From assembly GCF_026163695.1 (NCBI RefSeq), contig NZ_JAOTID010000001.1, forward strand, positions 620,001 to 684,000: a stretch of 64,000 bases of DNA, given 5' to 3'. How positions within the stretch are numbered: the stretch's first letter is position 1; each line of letters starts with the position of its first letter. Below are positions 8,181 to 16,567 of this stretch, piece after piece. This DNA comes from Shumkonia mesophila. Lineage in GTDB: Bacteria > Pseudomonadota > Alphaproteobacteria > Rhodospirillales > Shumkoniaceae. The notes beneath the pieces were generated by a model. The model worked only from the letters and a program-made list of their open reading frames with translations. It was not told where the DNA came from and did no database searches. A program made the translations under genes and the position numbers.

Positions 8181-9191
8181 ATGTTTTCCCTAGGTCTCCT
8201 CGGCGGTCCGCAGAGCTTCGATCCGCTTGTGCTGCTGGTGATTGCACTCGGCCTCGAGGCCGGGCTGGCCACGCTGCCGGGCTTCACCCGGCTGGCGGCG
8301 GTGCCGTCGCGGCTGGCCCGCCGGCTGGTTTCGGCGCTCGACGCCAAGCTCAACCGCGAACGGCGCAGCGAAATGGACCGCGCGCTGCGCGGCGCCATCG
8401 TTGCGCTGGGGCTGGCGGCGGCGGCGGCGGTGCTGGGTTGGGGCATCGCCTGGCTCGGCCAAAACCATCACTTCGGGTGGATCGTCGAACTCGCCCTGAT
8501 GGTCGCCCTGATCGACCAGGGCCGGCGCTATGCGGGCGTCCGCGCCGTCGCCACGGCCTTTTCAGCCGGCCACCTGGAGGCGGCTAGGTTGGCCCTTGAC
8601 GGGCTGGTGACGCTGGACCCCGGGCGCATGGACGAACACGGCGTGGCCCGCGCCGCCGTCGAATCGGCGGCGGAAGGGTTCTGCACCGGCGCCGTGGCGC
8701 CGGCCTTCTGGTATGCCCTGTTCGGCTTTCCCGGTCTGGCGGTGAGTTCGGCGGCGGCGGTGATGAACGAGGTGCTCGGCCATCGCACCCCGCGCTACCG
8801 GGCCTTCGGGATGGCGGCGGCCCGCCTCAACGACATCCTGATGCTGATCCCGGCGTGCCTGGCCGGCCTCTGCGTGGTTTTCGCTGCCGTCGTTGCGCCG
8901 ACCGCCAGGCCCGGGCGGGCGTTCGCCACCATGGTCCGCGACGCCGGCCGGCATCGCTCGCGCCATCTCGGCTGGCCGGTGGCGGCCATGGCCGGCGGCC
9001 TCGACGTCGCCCTGGCGGGGCCGCGCCAGTACGCCGGGCTGGCGATCCCCGACCCCTGGATCGGCGGCGGCACCGCCCGCTTGGCCGGCCGCGACATCCG
9101 CCGCGCCCTCTACCTCTATGCGGTCGCCTGCCTGGTCAACGCCGGATGGGTGGCGGCGCTGGTGCTGGTGCGGCTCGGCTTGGCGTCGTGA
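8181..9191 (+). CDS. CobD/CbiB-family membrane protein (divergent adenosylcobinamide-phosphate synthase)
   Basis: A 336-aa multi-pass protein. It matches the CobD/CbiB family, which joins adenosylcobyric acid to the aminopropanol arm in cobalamin synthesis: VARAAVESAAEGF..GAVAPAFWY corresponds to the family's AxxES.AEN.SDGVVAPLFW block, GHRTPRYRAFG and AARLND are kept, and GGPRQYAGL..PDPWIGGG matches the C-terminal signature. Several positions usually conserved are altered (AEN to AEG, SDG to CTG, and the NTLDSM-type segment to AVMNEV). No other cobalamin gene or cobalamin riboswitch is visible nearby. It is therefore a diverged CobD or a paralogue of changed function. Confidence 0.75.
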   Translation: MFSLGLLGGPQSFDPLVLLVIALGLEAGLATLPGFTRLAAVPSRLARRLVSALDAKLNRERRSEMDRALRGAIVALGLAAAAAVLGWGIAWLGQNHHFGWIVELALMVALIDQGRRYAGVRAVATAFSAGHLEAARLALDGLVTLDPGRMDEHGVARAAVESAAEGFCTGAVAPAFWYALFGFPGLAVSSAAAVMNEVLGHRTPRYRAFGMAAARLNDILMLIPACLAGLCVVFAAVVAPTARPGRAFATMVRDAGRHRSRHLGWPVAAMAGGLDVALAGPRQYAGLAIPDPWIGGGTARLAGRDIRRALYLYAVACLVNAGWVAALVLVRLGLAS

Positions 9192-9204
9192 CGCTACCGG
9201 CCGC

Positions 9205-9888
9205 TCAGGGGGCGGCCAGCACCTGGCGCAGGGGGTCGGCCTGCGGATTGCTGAAATTCTGGCCGAACAGGATGGCGTCCGGCGTCGCGCCGGGGCCGTA
9301 ATAGGCCTCGTTGTAGTCGTTGCGCCGGGCCAGCACGGAACCCTCGATGGAGCCCCCGGCGTAAAGGCCGGCGGCGTACGAGAACACCACCACGTCGGCG
9401 CCGAGGTTGGTGGTCACCGCGCCCTCCATGCCGCCGCCGACGGTGCCGACGGTGATGCCGAGGTCGGCGCCGACCTTGCCCTGATGCTTGACCACGGCCT
9501 GCACCGCCTTCTGGGTGCGCAGGATCAGGATGGTTTCCGCCACCTGGCCGCCGATCTGCAGGCCGACGCTGCCGGCCCCCAGGGTGTAGAAGGCCGGCGC
9601 GCTCCAGCCGCCCGACGGCTGGCGGGCCAGCATGACGCCGCTGCCGTATTCGGCGCCCAGGATGAAGCCGGCCCGGTAGGCGCCGGGAAGCACGACGACG
9701 CCCTGGGCCTTGGCCAGCAGATCGCGGAAGACGGCGGTCTGCGGCACTTGCCTCTGCTTGAAGGTGTCGACCGTCCAACGGGCCTTGTCGACCAACTCCT
9801 CGGCCTCGGCGGCCGGCGACGACGTGCGGCTGCAGGCCGCCGCCAGCAGGCCGGCCAGCAAAGCCAGGGCCAGAAGGGTTCTTTTCAT
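9205..9888 (-). CDS. YSC84/SYLF-domain lipoprotein
   Basis: A 227-aa lipoprotein: signal peptide with lipobox LLAAACS (Cys about 19), then a SYLF (Ysc84) domain recognisable from GVVVLPG, AEYGSGVMLAR, the Gly-rich VGLQIGGQ and the DVVVFSYAAGLYAGGS segment. Bacterial members are predicted periplasmic or outer-membrane lipoproteins; eukaryotic SYLF domains bind phosphoinositides. The start at 9888 has GGGAGA upstream. It stands alone between CobD-like and ABC genes. Confidence 0.85.
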   Translation of the reverse strand: MKRTLLALALLAGLLAAACSRTSSPAAEAEELVDKARWTVDTFKQRQVPQTAVFRDLLAKAQGVVVLPGAYRAGFILGAEYGSGVMLARQPSGGWSAPAFYTLGAGSVGLQIGGQVAETILILRTQKAVQAVVKHQGKVGADLGITVGTVGGGMEGAVTTNLGADVVVFSYAAGLYAGGSIEGSVLARRNDYNEAYYGPGATPDAILFGQNFSNPQADPLRQVLAAP

Positions 9889-9964
9889 CCCATTCTCCCA
9901 GTGGTTGTTGGTGGGGTGCCGGCAGACTAGCACGGCCCTCCGCCCGAAGGCCACCCGCCGGCGC

Positions 9965-10771
9965 CTATTCGCCCTGCTGGAGCAGCAGGCCATGCACCCG
10001 GGCCTGGCGGAACATGACCAGGAAAAAGGCGGTGCCGGCGACGAGGTAGAGAACGTTGAGGCCCACCGCCCAGGCGAACAGGCCGACATCGAAGACATGG
10101 TCGAAAAGAACCGCCCGCATGCCCTCGAACACATAGGCCGAGGGCAGCGACCACGACACCGGCTGCAACCAAGCCGGCAGCGCGGAAATCGGGTAATAGA
10201 CGCCGCTCACCGGGGCCAGCAGGAAGATGCCCAGCCAGCACAGGCTTTCGACGCCCAGCCCGAAGCGCACCAGCAGGCCCGAGACGAACAGCCCGACCGC
10301 CCAGCCCAGGACCAGCAGGTTGACGAAGAAGGCCAGTAGCGGCAGCCCCATGGCGAACACCCAGACGTCGTAGAAGGGCCATGCCAGGAGGGCGGCCGGT
10401 CCGACGCTGAGGGCCGTGCGGATGAAGCTCATGACGACCAGCGAAAGGGCCATTTCGTAAGGCCGGAGCGGGGTGATGAAGATCTGCCCCAGGTTGCGCG
10501 CCCACATCTCCTCGATGAACGACACCGACAGGCCGAGGTTGGCGCGATAGAGCACGTCCCACAGCAGCACCGCTGAAATCAGCACGCCGGCCGCCTGGGC
10601 GACCCACGAACTGTGCGACACGAAGAAGTTGGTGATGAACCCCCACAACACCATCTGGACCAGCGGCCAGTAGGTAAGCTCGAGCACGCGCGGCCACGAG
10701 TGCCGATACATGTAAAGATGCCGGAGCACCATGGCGCCGATGCGGCGTGCCGAAAAGGCCGACGGCCTCAT
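9965..10771 (-). CDS. ABC-2 type transporter permease
   Basis: A 268-aa integral membrane protein with about six hydrophobic segments and ABC-2 export permease character (LPAWLQPVSWSLPSAYVFEGMR resembles the conserved C-terminal segment of this family). The start overlaps the ATPase stop by 4 nt (ATGA), so the two form one exporter. The substrate is unknown. Confidence 0.88.
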   Translation of the reverse strand: MRPSAFSARRIGAMVLRHLYMYRHSWPRVLELTYWPLVQMVLWGFITNFFVSHSSWVAQAAGVLISAVLLWDVLYRANLGLSVSFIEEMWARNLGQIFITPLRPYEMALSLVVMSFIRTALSVGPAALLAWPFYDVWVFAMGLPLLAFFVNLLVLGWAVGLFVSGLLVRFGLGVESLCWLGIFLLAPVSGVYYPISALPAWLQPVSWSLPSAYVFEGMRAVLFDHVFDVGLFAWAVGLNVLYLVAGTAFFLVMFRQARVHGLLLQQGE

Positions 10772-11547
10772 CGCCCGGCCTCCCGGGCGCGCTCTTCGGC
10801 GGCGGGCTGGCGGCGCCTGGCGATGTCGAGGAAGACCTCCTCCAGCGTGCTGCGGCCGTAGCGGGCGATGAGGTCCGCCGGCGAGCCCTGATCGACGATG
10901 ACCCCGGTGCGCAGCATGAACACCTGGGTGCACAGGCGCTCGACCTCGGCCATGTTGTGGGAGGCCAGCAGCAGGGTGGCGCCGGTGCGCCGCTGGTAGT
11001 TCTCGAGGTAGCCGCGCACCCAGTCGCCGGTGTCGGGATCGAGCGAGGCGGTGGGCTCGTCGAGCAGCAGGAGTTGCGGTTGGTTCAACAGTGCCTTGGC
11101 CAGGGTGACGCGCGTCTTCTGGCCGGCCGACAGCGTTCCCGTCGGCTTGTCCAGGAAGGCCTCGATCTCGAGGTCGCGGGCCAGCGCGGCGATGCGGTCC
11201 TTGACGTTATCCAGGCCGTAGAGGTGGCCGTATACGGTCAGGTTCTCGCGCACCAGCAGGCGGCGCGGCAAATCGACGTAGGGCGAGGAGAAGTTCATGC
11301 GGGGCAGCATGCGATAGCGGTGGCGGATCATGTCGCCGCCGAAGATCGCGACCTCGCCCGAGGTGGGCAGCAGGAGGCCGAGCAGGATCGAGATGGTGGT
11401 CGTCTTGCCGGCGCCGTTGCCGCCCAAAAGCGCCGTCGTGCTGCCCGCCGTGACGGTGAACGAGATGCCGTCGACGGCCCGCACGTCGCCGAAGCATTTG
11501 ACCAGGTTCGTCACCGCGACGACGGGCTCGGTGTCGGGGCCGCTCAT
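10768..11547 (-). CDS. ABC transporter ATP-binding protein
   Basis: A 259-aa ABC ATPase of the drug/polysaccharide exporter class. Walker A is GGNGAGKTTT, the signature is LSAGQKTRV (Gln-Lys instead of the usual Gly-Gln), Walker B is LLLLDEPTASLD, and the H-loop is ASHNM. It pairs with the permease encoded immediately downstream. Upstream, separated by a few bases, are two EAL-like genes transcribed in the same direction, so all four may be one transcript. Confidence 0.9.
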   Translation of the reverse strand: MSGPDTEPVVAVTNLVKCFGDVRAVDGISFTVTAGSTTALLGGNGAGKTTTISILLGLLLPTSGEVAIFGGDMIRHRYRMLPRMNFSSPYVDLPRRLLVRENLTVYGHLYGLDNVKDRIAALARDLEIEAFLDKPTGTLSAGQKTRVTLAKALLNQPQLLLLDEPTASLDPDTGDWVRGYLENYQRRTGATLLLASHNMAEVERLCTQVFMLRTGVIVDQGSPADLIARYGRSTLEEVFLDIARRRQPAAEERAREAGR

Positions 11548-11554
11548 GGCCGGG

Positions 11555-12799
11555 TCAGCTCCGTTCGATGCGCCGTTTCAGGCGCAGCAGTTCGCGCCGC
11601 CGGTTGTCCTCGGCGATGAGGGTTTCGACGTGGCGGCCCTGGAAGAAGCGGATGCCGACCGACTGGCCGAAATCCACCGCCTCGCGGTCGTCGCAGCGGC
11701 ACATGACGACGCGCGACTGGCCGGCCCGCTTGACCATGGCGCGGACCCCTTCCTGCATCTCTTCGCCGCCGTCGGCCATCTCGGGGTCCCACAGCAGCTT
11801 GACGAAATCGGCGCCCAGCCGTTCGCGATCGAGCAGCGGCATGACCTGATGGGTCATGGCGTCGATGCAGATGCGATAGCCGCGCTGCTGGATGAAGTTG
11901 CGGGCGAACAGGAAGGCGCCGAGGTCGGCGAACACCTCGGCCTTGTCGATCTCGACCACCAGCGAGCCGCGGCGGCTGGCCGTGATGGCGTCGTCGAAGG
12001 CCAGGAAGTCGGGCGACAGGATGGTCGAGACGTTGAGGTTGAAGCTGATGTCGCCGGTAAACGTGATGTGGTCGGTCCTGGACAGCATGGCCAAGACGCG
12101 GCGGTCGAGGCTGCTGGTGAGATGCTGGAACAGCCAGCGGTTGCCAGCCAGGTTGACGTCCGGCAGCAGGGTCTCGCGCAGATCGTGGATGGAGATGAAC
12201 AGTTCGCTGAAGGCGGGTTCCGGCACGCCCTTCGCCGTCACCCCGCAGATATACTGCCGGCGCACCAGGTTGGACAGATCGGCGCGCACCAGCGCCACCT
12301 CGACGCGGCTCAGCACCTCGGGCGTCAGCGGCGTGCCGCTCGACTGGCGGGCTTTCAGCGCCTGGCGGGCGTCGCGCGTGGCGCGGGCCGTTTCGGCGGT
12401 CTCGCCGTCGTCGTCGGTCAGGCTGCGGGCGAAGCGCAGGATTTTTTCGTATTCGCGGTCGACGGCGTACCAGACGCAGAAACTACGGGCCTCGTTGGCC
12501 TCGTCGGCCAGCATCGGATCGTCGCTGAAGAGATAGCGGATCTTTTGGATCGCCGCCTCGGTGTCGGCGTGCGCCTCGGCCCTGTAGATGAAGAACAGAT
12601 CGGCGTTCTTGAGCGTGAACAACTGGCCGCTCAGGGCCTTGACCAGCGGCTCCAGGTTGGCGGCGGCGGCCCGCACGTGGGGCTCCCGGCGATTGAAGGG
12701 ACGCAGGCCCGACAGGCGGACATGCACGGCCCGGCGCGCCGCCTTGTGCTTTTCCAGGCGCCGCACGTAGTCGAGCAGAAGGTTTTCTTGGCTGGGCAT
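11555..12799 (-). CDS. Degenerate EAL-like domain protein (paralogue 1)
   Basis: A 414-aa cytoplasmic protein. The C-terminal half (about 185-400) reads like an EAL phosphodiesterase fold: VVEID, GYRICIDAMT in place of DDFG, LGADFVKLLW, and a closing GIRFFQGRHVE. The catalytic EAL and DDFG motifs are missing, so cyclic-di-GMP hydrolysis is unlikely and a sensing or scaffold role is more plausible. The N-terminal half is helical and unrecognised. It lies 3 bp from a paralogue (12803-14047) of nearly the same length and layout, and just upstream of the ABC exporter genes. Confidence 0.7.
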   Translation of the reverse strand: MPSQENLLLDYVRRLEKHKAARRAVHVRLSGLRPFNRREPHVRAAAANLEPLVKALSGQLFTLKNADLFFIYRAEAHADTEAAIQKIRYLFSDDPMLADEANEARSFCVWYAVDREYEKILRFARSLTDDDGETAETARATRDARQALKARQSSGTPLTPEVLSRVEVALVRADLSNLVRRQYICGVTAKGVPEPAFSELFISIHDLRETLLPDVNLAGNRWLFQHLTSSLDRRVLAMLSRTDHITFTGDISFNLNVSTILSPDFLAFDDAITASRRGSLVVEIDKAEVFADLGAFLFARNFIQQRGYRICIDAMTHQVMPLLDRERLGADFVKLLWDPEMADGGEEMQEGVRAMVKRAGQSRVVMCRCDDREAVDFGQSVGIRFFQGRHVETLIAEDNRRRELLRLKRRIERS

Positions 12800-12802
12800 C
12801 CG

Positions 12803-14047
12803 CTACATCAATCCCTTGCTCGCCATGGCGTCCACCAGCTTGTCGACGAAGAACCCCTGGAAACGGTGGAGTCCCAGGTTCAGCCCCCAGCGGATGGCGT
12901 CCTCGCTTTCGGCCCGGGCCAGCACGAACTTGTCGGGGCCGATGTAGCCGATCATGTCGGCGAGCTCGGCATGCTGGTGGCTCCGCTGGTCGCGGCCGAG
13001 GTCGGGGCTCCAGTTGATCTTGATGAAGTCGGGTTCCAGCAGGCCGGGATCGAAGAACTGCAGCGCCATCGGGAACAGGCCGTCGACCAGCAGCCGGTAG
13101 CCGCGCTCGCGCAGCCACTGCCGGGCCTGGATGAAGGCGCCCATGTCGGCGACGATGTCGACCATCTGGATTTCGACGATCACCTTTTGCGTGTGGCCGC
13201 CGATCTGTTCGTCGAACACCCGGAACTCCGGCGACGTCACGCTGCCGACGTGCAGGTTGAGGCTGATGTCGTCCTTCAGCGTCGCGAAATTCATGCGGCC
13301 GATCACCGCCAGCATGCGCCGATCCAGGATGTCGGCCATGTAATGAAACAGCCACGGGCTGGCGAACAGGTCGATGTCCGGCGCGATCCGGTGCCGAAGC
13401 TCGGCCATCGCCACGTAGTGCTCCTTGAACAGGATGCGCCGGCCGCGGTCCGGCCGCACGTCGACGGCGGGTTGCTGACGCACCACGTCGGTCAGGCGCA
13501 GCGCCTGCAGGCGCTTCTCCAGGTGGACCAGCCGGGCGGCGTCGAGGGGGACCGCCGGCGGGTCACCGGCGCCCGGCCGGGCGGCCGCTTCCCGCTGGTC
13601 CTGGCGCAGTTCGTCCTCGCGCCTGGCGATGGCGTCCTCAAGATTGGTGAGGTCGGCCCATTCCGAAAGATCGTACCAGGTGGCGAAGCGATCCGCCCCG
13701 TCGACCGTCTCCTCGGCGGTCAGCGGGTCCTCGGCGAACAACGCACGGAGCTTGTAGATGGCGGTGTCGATGTCCTCGACGCGCACGTTGCGGCAGATCA
13801 GGGCGACATCGGAATTGGCGAGCACATAGAGCGTGGCGTCGAAATGGTTGATCAGGGTGTCGAACGAGCGCACGCCGATGCGCACGAAATGGGTCTTGCG
13901 GTACGGCGCCTGCAGCTCCGACAGATGGCACAGCACGGCGCAACACCCCGCCGGCGCGCGCTCCAGTCGCCGCAGGTGGCCGAGCAGCAGGCTTTCTTCG
14001 CTGACGCCGTTCGGGCTCGCTGCGGCGGGGATGCGGGGGTCGGCCAT
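12803..14047 (-). CDS. Degenerate EAL-like domain protein (paralogue 2)
   Basis: A protein of about 414 aa, homologous along its length to the neighbour at 11555-12799: shared ESLLLGHLRRLE, WLFHYMADILDRR.LAVI.R, DDISLNLHV, VVEIQ and HRFQGFFV blocks. EAL catalytic residues are again absent (LVDGLFP in place of DDFG). A GTG at 14056 is an alternative start three codons upstream; the spacing of TGAGG to this ATG is short, so the start is uncertain. It is divergent from the phosphatase gene, with the shared promoter region between about 14057 and 14260. Confidence 0.7.
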   Translation of the reverse strand: MADPRIPAAASPNGVSEESLLLGHLRRLERAPAGCCAVLCHLSELQAPYRKTHFVRIGVRSFDTLINHFDATLYVLANSDVALICRNVRVEDIDTAIYKLRALFAEDPLTAEETVDGADRFATWYDLSEWADLTNLEDAIARREDELRQDQREAAARPGAGDPPAVPLDAARLVHLEKRLQALRLTDVVRQQPAVDVRPDRGRRILFKEHYVAMAELRHRIAPDIDLFASPWLFHYMADILDRRMLAVIGRMNFATLKDDISLNLHVGSVTSPEFRVFDEQIGGHTQKVIVEIQMVDIVADMGAFIQARQWLRERGYRLLVDGLFPMALQFFDPGLLEPDFIKINWSPDLGRDQRSHQHAELADMIGYIGPDKFVLARAESEDAIRWGLNLGLHRFQGFFVDKLVDAMASKGLM

Positions 14048-14260
14048 CCTCAACACTCACTCGTTCTGAACGGGGGCGTTCTGCCGGTTGATATACGCAA
14101 AATAGTCCGTACCTGTTAACACATGACGAAGAACCGCTTTTCCGGCGTGACACAGGCGATAGCCCAAGCCGCCGCCGCCGTCCAGGGCCGTCTTCGACCT
14201 CCGCTTCGCCTCGCCCGGTTTCGGACAAGGAGCCGCTTGAGGGGAGGATCGGACCGCGCG

Positions 14261-15037
14261 ATGATAGTCGCATCGATGGGGCCTGTTCAACACGACGTCC
14301 GGACGAAGGCGAATCCCGAGCGGCCGCGCGTCCCCGAGGGGCGGCGCGTCTACGCCGTCGGCGACATCCATGGCCGCGACGATTTGCTGGCGCGCCTGCA
14401 CGACCTGATCGCCGAGGACGCGGCCGCCGGCGGCGCCACCCGCAACAACCTGGTCTATCTCGGTGACTACATCGACCGCGGTCCGGCCTCGCGCCAGGTC
14501 ATCGAGCGCTTGGCCGGCGAACCGTTGGCGGGTTTCGAGACGGTTTTCCTCAGGGGCAACCACGACGACTTCCTGCTCCGATTCCTCGACGACGGCGGGC
14601 CGGCCGACGCGTGGCTGATGAACGGCGGCATCGCCACCCTGGCCAGCTACGGTATCGAGATGGCGTTCCCGCCCGGCAACCCGGCCGAAATTGACGGCAT
14701 CCGGCGCGACCTCGCGCGGCGCCTGGGGTCGGCGCACCTGGAATTCCTGCGCCGCCTTAAGCCCAGCCACGCCGTCGGCGACTACCTGTTCGTCCATGCC
14801 GGGGTGCGGCCGGGGGTCGGTCTGGCCGAGCAGACCCCCCTCGACCTGATGTGGATTCGCGGCGATTTCCTCGACTGGGACGGCCCTTTCGGCGCCATCG
14901 TCGTGCACGGCCACACCATCGCCCCCGTCCCCGTCTTCCGGCCGAACCGTATCGGCATCGATACCGGCGCCTATTCCTCGGGCCGCCTGACCTGCCTGGT
15001 GCTCGAAGGCGGCTCGCGACGCCTGCTGCAGACTTGA
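14261..15037 (+). CDS. PPP-family serine/threonine protein phosphatase (metallophosphoesterase)
   Basis: About 258 aa. The PPP metal-binding motifs are complete: GDIHG, GDYIDRG, GNHDD, and downstream VHGHT. Bacterial PPP enzymes are dimetal phosphatases acting on phosphoproteins or small phosphorylated molecules, so the substrate cannot be assigned. The ATG at 14261 is preferred because GAGGGGAGG lies upstream and the family begins shortly before the GDxHG motif; an ATG at 14123 would add an unlikely Ala/Arg-rich leader. Confidence 0.85.
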   Translation: MIVASMGPVQHDVRTKANPERPRVPEGRRVYAVGDIHGRDDLLARLHDLIAEDAAAGGATRNNLVYLGDYIDRGPASRQVIERLAGEPLAGFETVFLRGNHDDFLLRFLDDGGPADAWLMNGGIATLASYGIEMAFPPGNPAEIDGIRRDLARRLGSAHLEFLRRLKPSHAVGDYLFVHAGVRPGVGLAEQTPLDLMWIRGDFLDWDGPFGAIVVHGHTIAPVPVFRPNRIGIDTGAYSSGRLTCLVLEGGSRRLLQT

Positions 15038-15123
15038 GGCGACATCGCCCTTTTGGCTTTCCCGGCCGGTCCCTTCCGATGTAGGGTCCGCTCAGGACAA
15101 GCCGGCCAATCGGCGGGGGGATC

Positions 15124-16065
15124 ATGCATTCACGCAAACGGGTATTGGTGACCGGCGGCGCCGGGTTCCTGGGTTCGCACCTGTGCGAGCGGCTGCTGGC
15201 CGACGGGGCCGACGTGCTGTGCGTCGACAACTTCTTCACCGGGGTGAAGGAGAATATCGCGCCCCTGCTCAAGGACCCCTACTTCGAGCTGCTGCGCCAC
15301 GACGTGACCTTTCCCCTCTACGTCGAGGTCGACGAGATCTACAATCTGGCCTGCCCAGCCTCGCCCGTGCATTACCAGTACGACCCGGTGCAGACCACCA
15401 AGACCAGCGTGCACGGCGCCATCAATATGCTGGGCCTCGCCAAGCGGACCGGCGCCAAGATCCTCCAGGCCTCGACCAGCGAGGTCTATGGCGATCCCGA
15501 GATCCACCCGCAGACCGAGGATTACCGCGGCAGCGTCAACCCGATCGGCCCGCGCGCCTGCTACGACGAGGGCAAGCGCTGCGCCGAAACGCTGTTCTTC
15601 GACTATCGCCGCCAGCTTGGCGTCAACATCCGGGTGGCCCGCATCTTCAACACCTATGGGCCGCGCATGCACCCGGACGACGGGCGGGTGGTTTCCAACT
15701 TCATCGTGCAGGCGCTCAAGGGCAACCCGATCACCGTTTACGGCGACGGCAACCAGACCCGCTCGTTCTGCTATGTCGACGACCTGGTCGACGGCCTGGT
15801 GCGCCTGATGGCGGCGCCCGACGAGGTCACCGGCCCCCTCAACCTCGGCAACCCGCGCGAGATGACCATCGGCCAACTGGCCGAAACGGTCGTCGCCATG
15901 GTGGGCTCGGGCTCGTCGGTCCAATACCGGCCGTTGCCGGCCGACGATCCGACCCAGCGCTGTCCGGACATCTCGCTGGCCAAGGAGAAACTGGGCTGGA
16001 CGCCGAAGGTGGCGCTGGAGGACGGGCTGGCCCGCACCATCGATTATTTTCGCCGCACCCTCTAG
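15124..16065 (+). CDS. UDP-glucuronate decarboxylase-like NAD-dependent epimerase
   Basis: A 313-aa extended short-chain dehydrogenase. The Rossmann motif is [10 protein letters not shown], the active-site pair YDEGK (YxxxK) with STSEVYGDP and [10 protein letters not shown]. The [10 protein letters not shown] and [11 protein letters not shown] blocks are typical of UDP-xylose synthases, which convert UDP-glucuronate to UDP-xylose for cell-surface glycans. It starts after GGGGGG. It is followed at 34 bp by a cNMP-binding protein. The substrate assignment is by motif only. Confidence 0.82.
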   Translation: MHSRKRVLVTGGAGFLGSHLCERLLADGADVLCVDNFFTGVKENIAPLLKDPYFELLRHDVTFPLYVEVDEIYNLACPASPVHYQYDPVQTTKTSVHGAINMLGLAKRTGAKILQASTSEVYGDPEIHPQTEDYRGSVNPIGPRACYDEGKRCAETLFFDYRRQLGVNIRVARIFNTYGPRMHPDDGRVVSNFIVQALKGNPITVYGDGNQTRSFCYVDDLVDGLVRLMAAPDEVTGPLNLGNPREMTIGQLAETVVAMVGSGSSVQYRPLPADDPTQRCPDISLAKEKLGWTPKVALEDGLARTIDYFRRTL

Positions 16066-16098
16066 GCCGGCGGCACCCGGGCGGCCAGGAGGGCGCGC

Positions 16099-16500
16099 AT
16101 GACGGTCGGCAAAGGTTTCGAGAAGGTCGCCTTCGAGCCCGCTGCGCTGTTGTTCGACGAGGGGCAGCCGGGCGACGCCGCCTACCTTATCACCAGCGGC
16201 GACGTCGAGATCCGCGCCGGGGTGCGCACCGGCAGCCCGCGCATCCTGGCCCGCTGCGGCAAGGGTGCCGTGGTCGGCGAGATGGCGCTTTTGGACAAGC
16301 GGCCGCGCATGGCCGCCGGCGTGGCGCTGACCCGGGTCGAGGCCATCCGCATTTCGTGCCAGGAGTTCCTGGCCCGCCTGGATGCCGTCGACCCGGTCAT
16401 GAAAAGCGTCATCGAGATCCTGGTCGGGCGCGTGCGCGACCTCTCCGACGAGGTGGCCGAACTCAAGCGCATGGATTGGCGGCCGAGCGGCGGGGCGTGA
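16099..16500 (+). CDS. Stand-alone cyclic nucleotide-binding domain protein
   Basis: 133 aa, essentially one CRP-type cNMP-binding beta-roll: GDAAYLITSGDVEI, then the phosphate-binding cassette GEMALLDKRPRMA with the key Glu and Arg. There is no DNA-binding helix-turn-helix after it, only a short helical tail. It would act by protein contact in response to cAMP or a related ligand. A class III cyclase is encoded at 49724-51550 in this window; a link is speculative. Confidence 0.82.
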   Translation: MTVGKGFEKVAFEPAALLFDEGQPGDAAYLITSGDVEIRAGVRTGSPRILARCGKGAVVGEMALLDKRPRMAAGVALTRVEAIRISCQEFLARLDAVDPVMKSVIEILVGRVRDLSDEVAELKRMDWRPSGGA

Positions 16501-16506
16501 CGGTTT

Positions 16507-16541
16507 TCCAAAAAAGAAGGCCCGCCGCGATGCGGCGGGCC
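16507..16541 (-). terminator. Rho-independent terminator of the Gly/Asn-rich secreted protein gene
   Basis: A perfect 10-bp GC stem (16519-16528 with 16532-16541, loop GAT). On the minus strand it is followed by TTCTTTTTTGG. The T-run lies only on the minus-strand side, so it terminates the gene at 16568-17467. Confidence 0.85.
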
Positions 16542-16567
16542 GAACTGCAATGGCACGGAAGATGGGC

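Noticed and set aside
16550-16566. Possible second sigma54 promoter (TGGCACGGAAG)
   Set aside because: The -24 half matches but ATGGG replaces TTGC at -12, and it lies at the 3' end of a gene.
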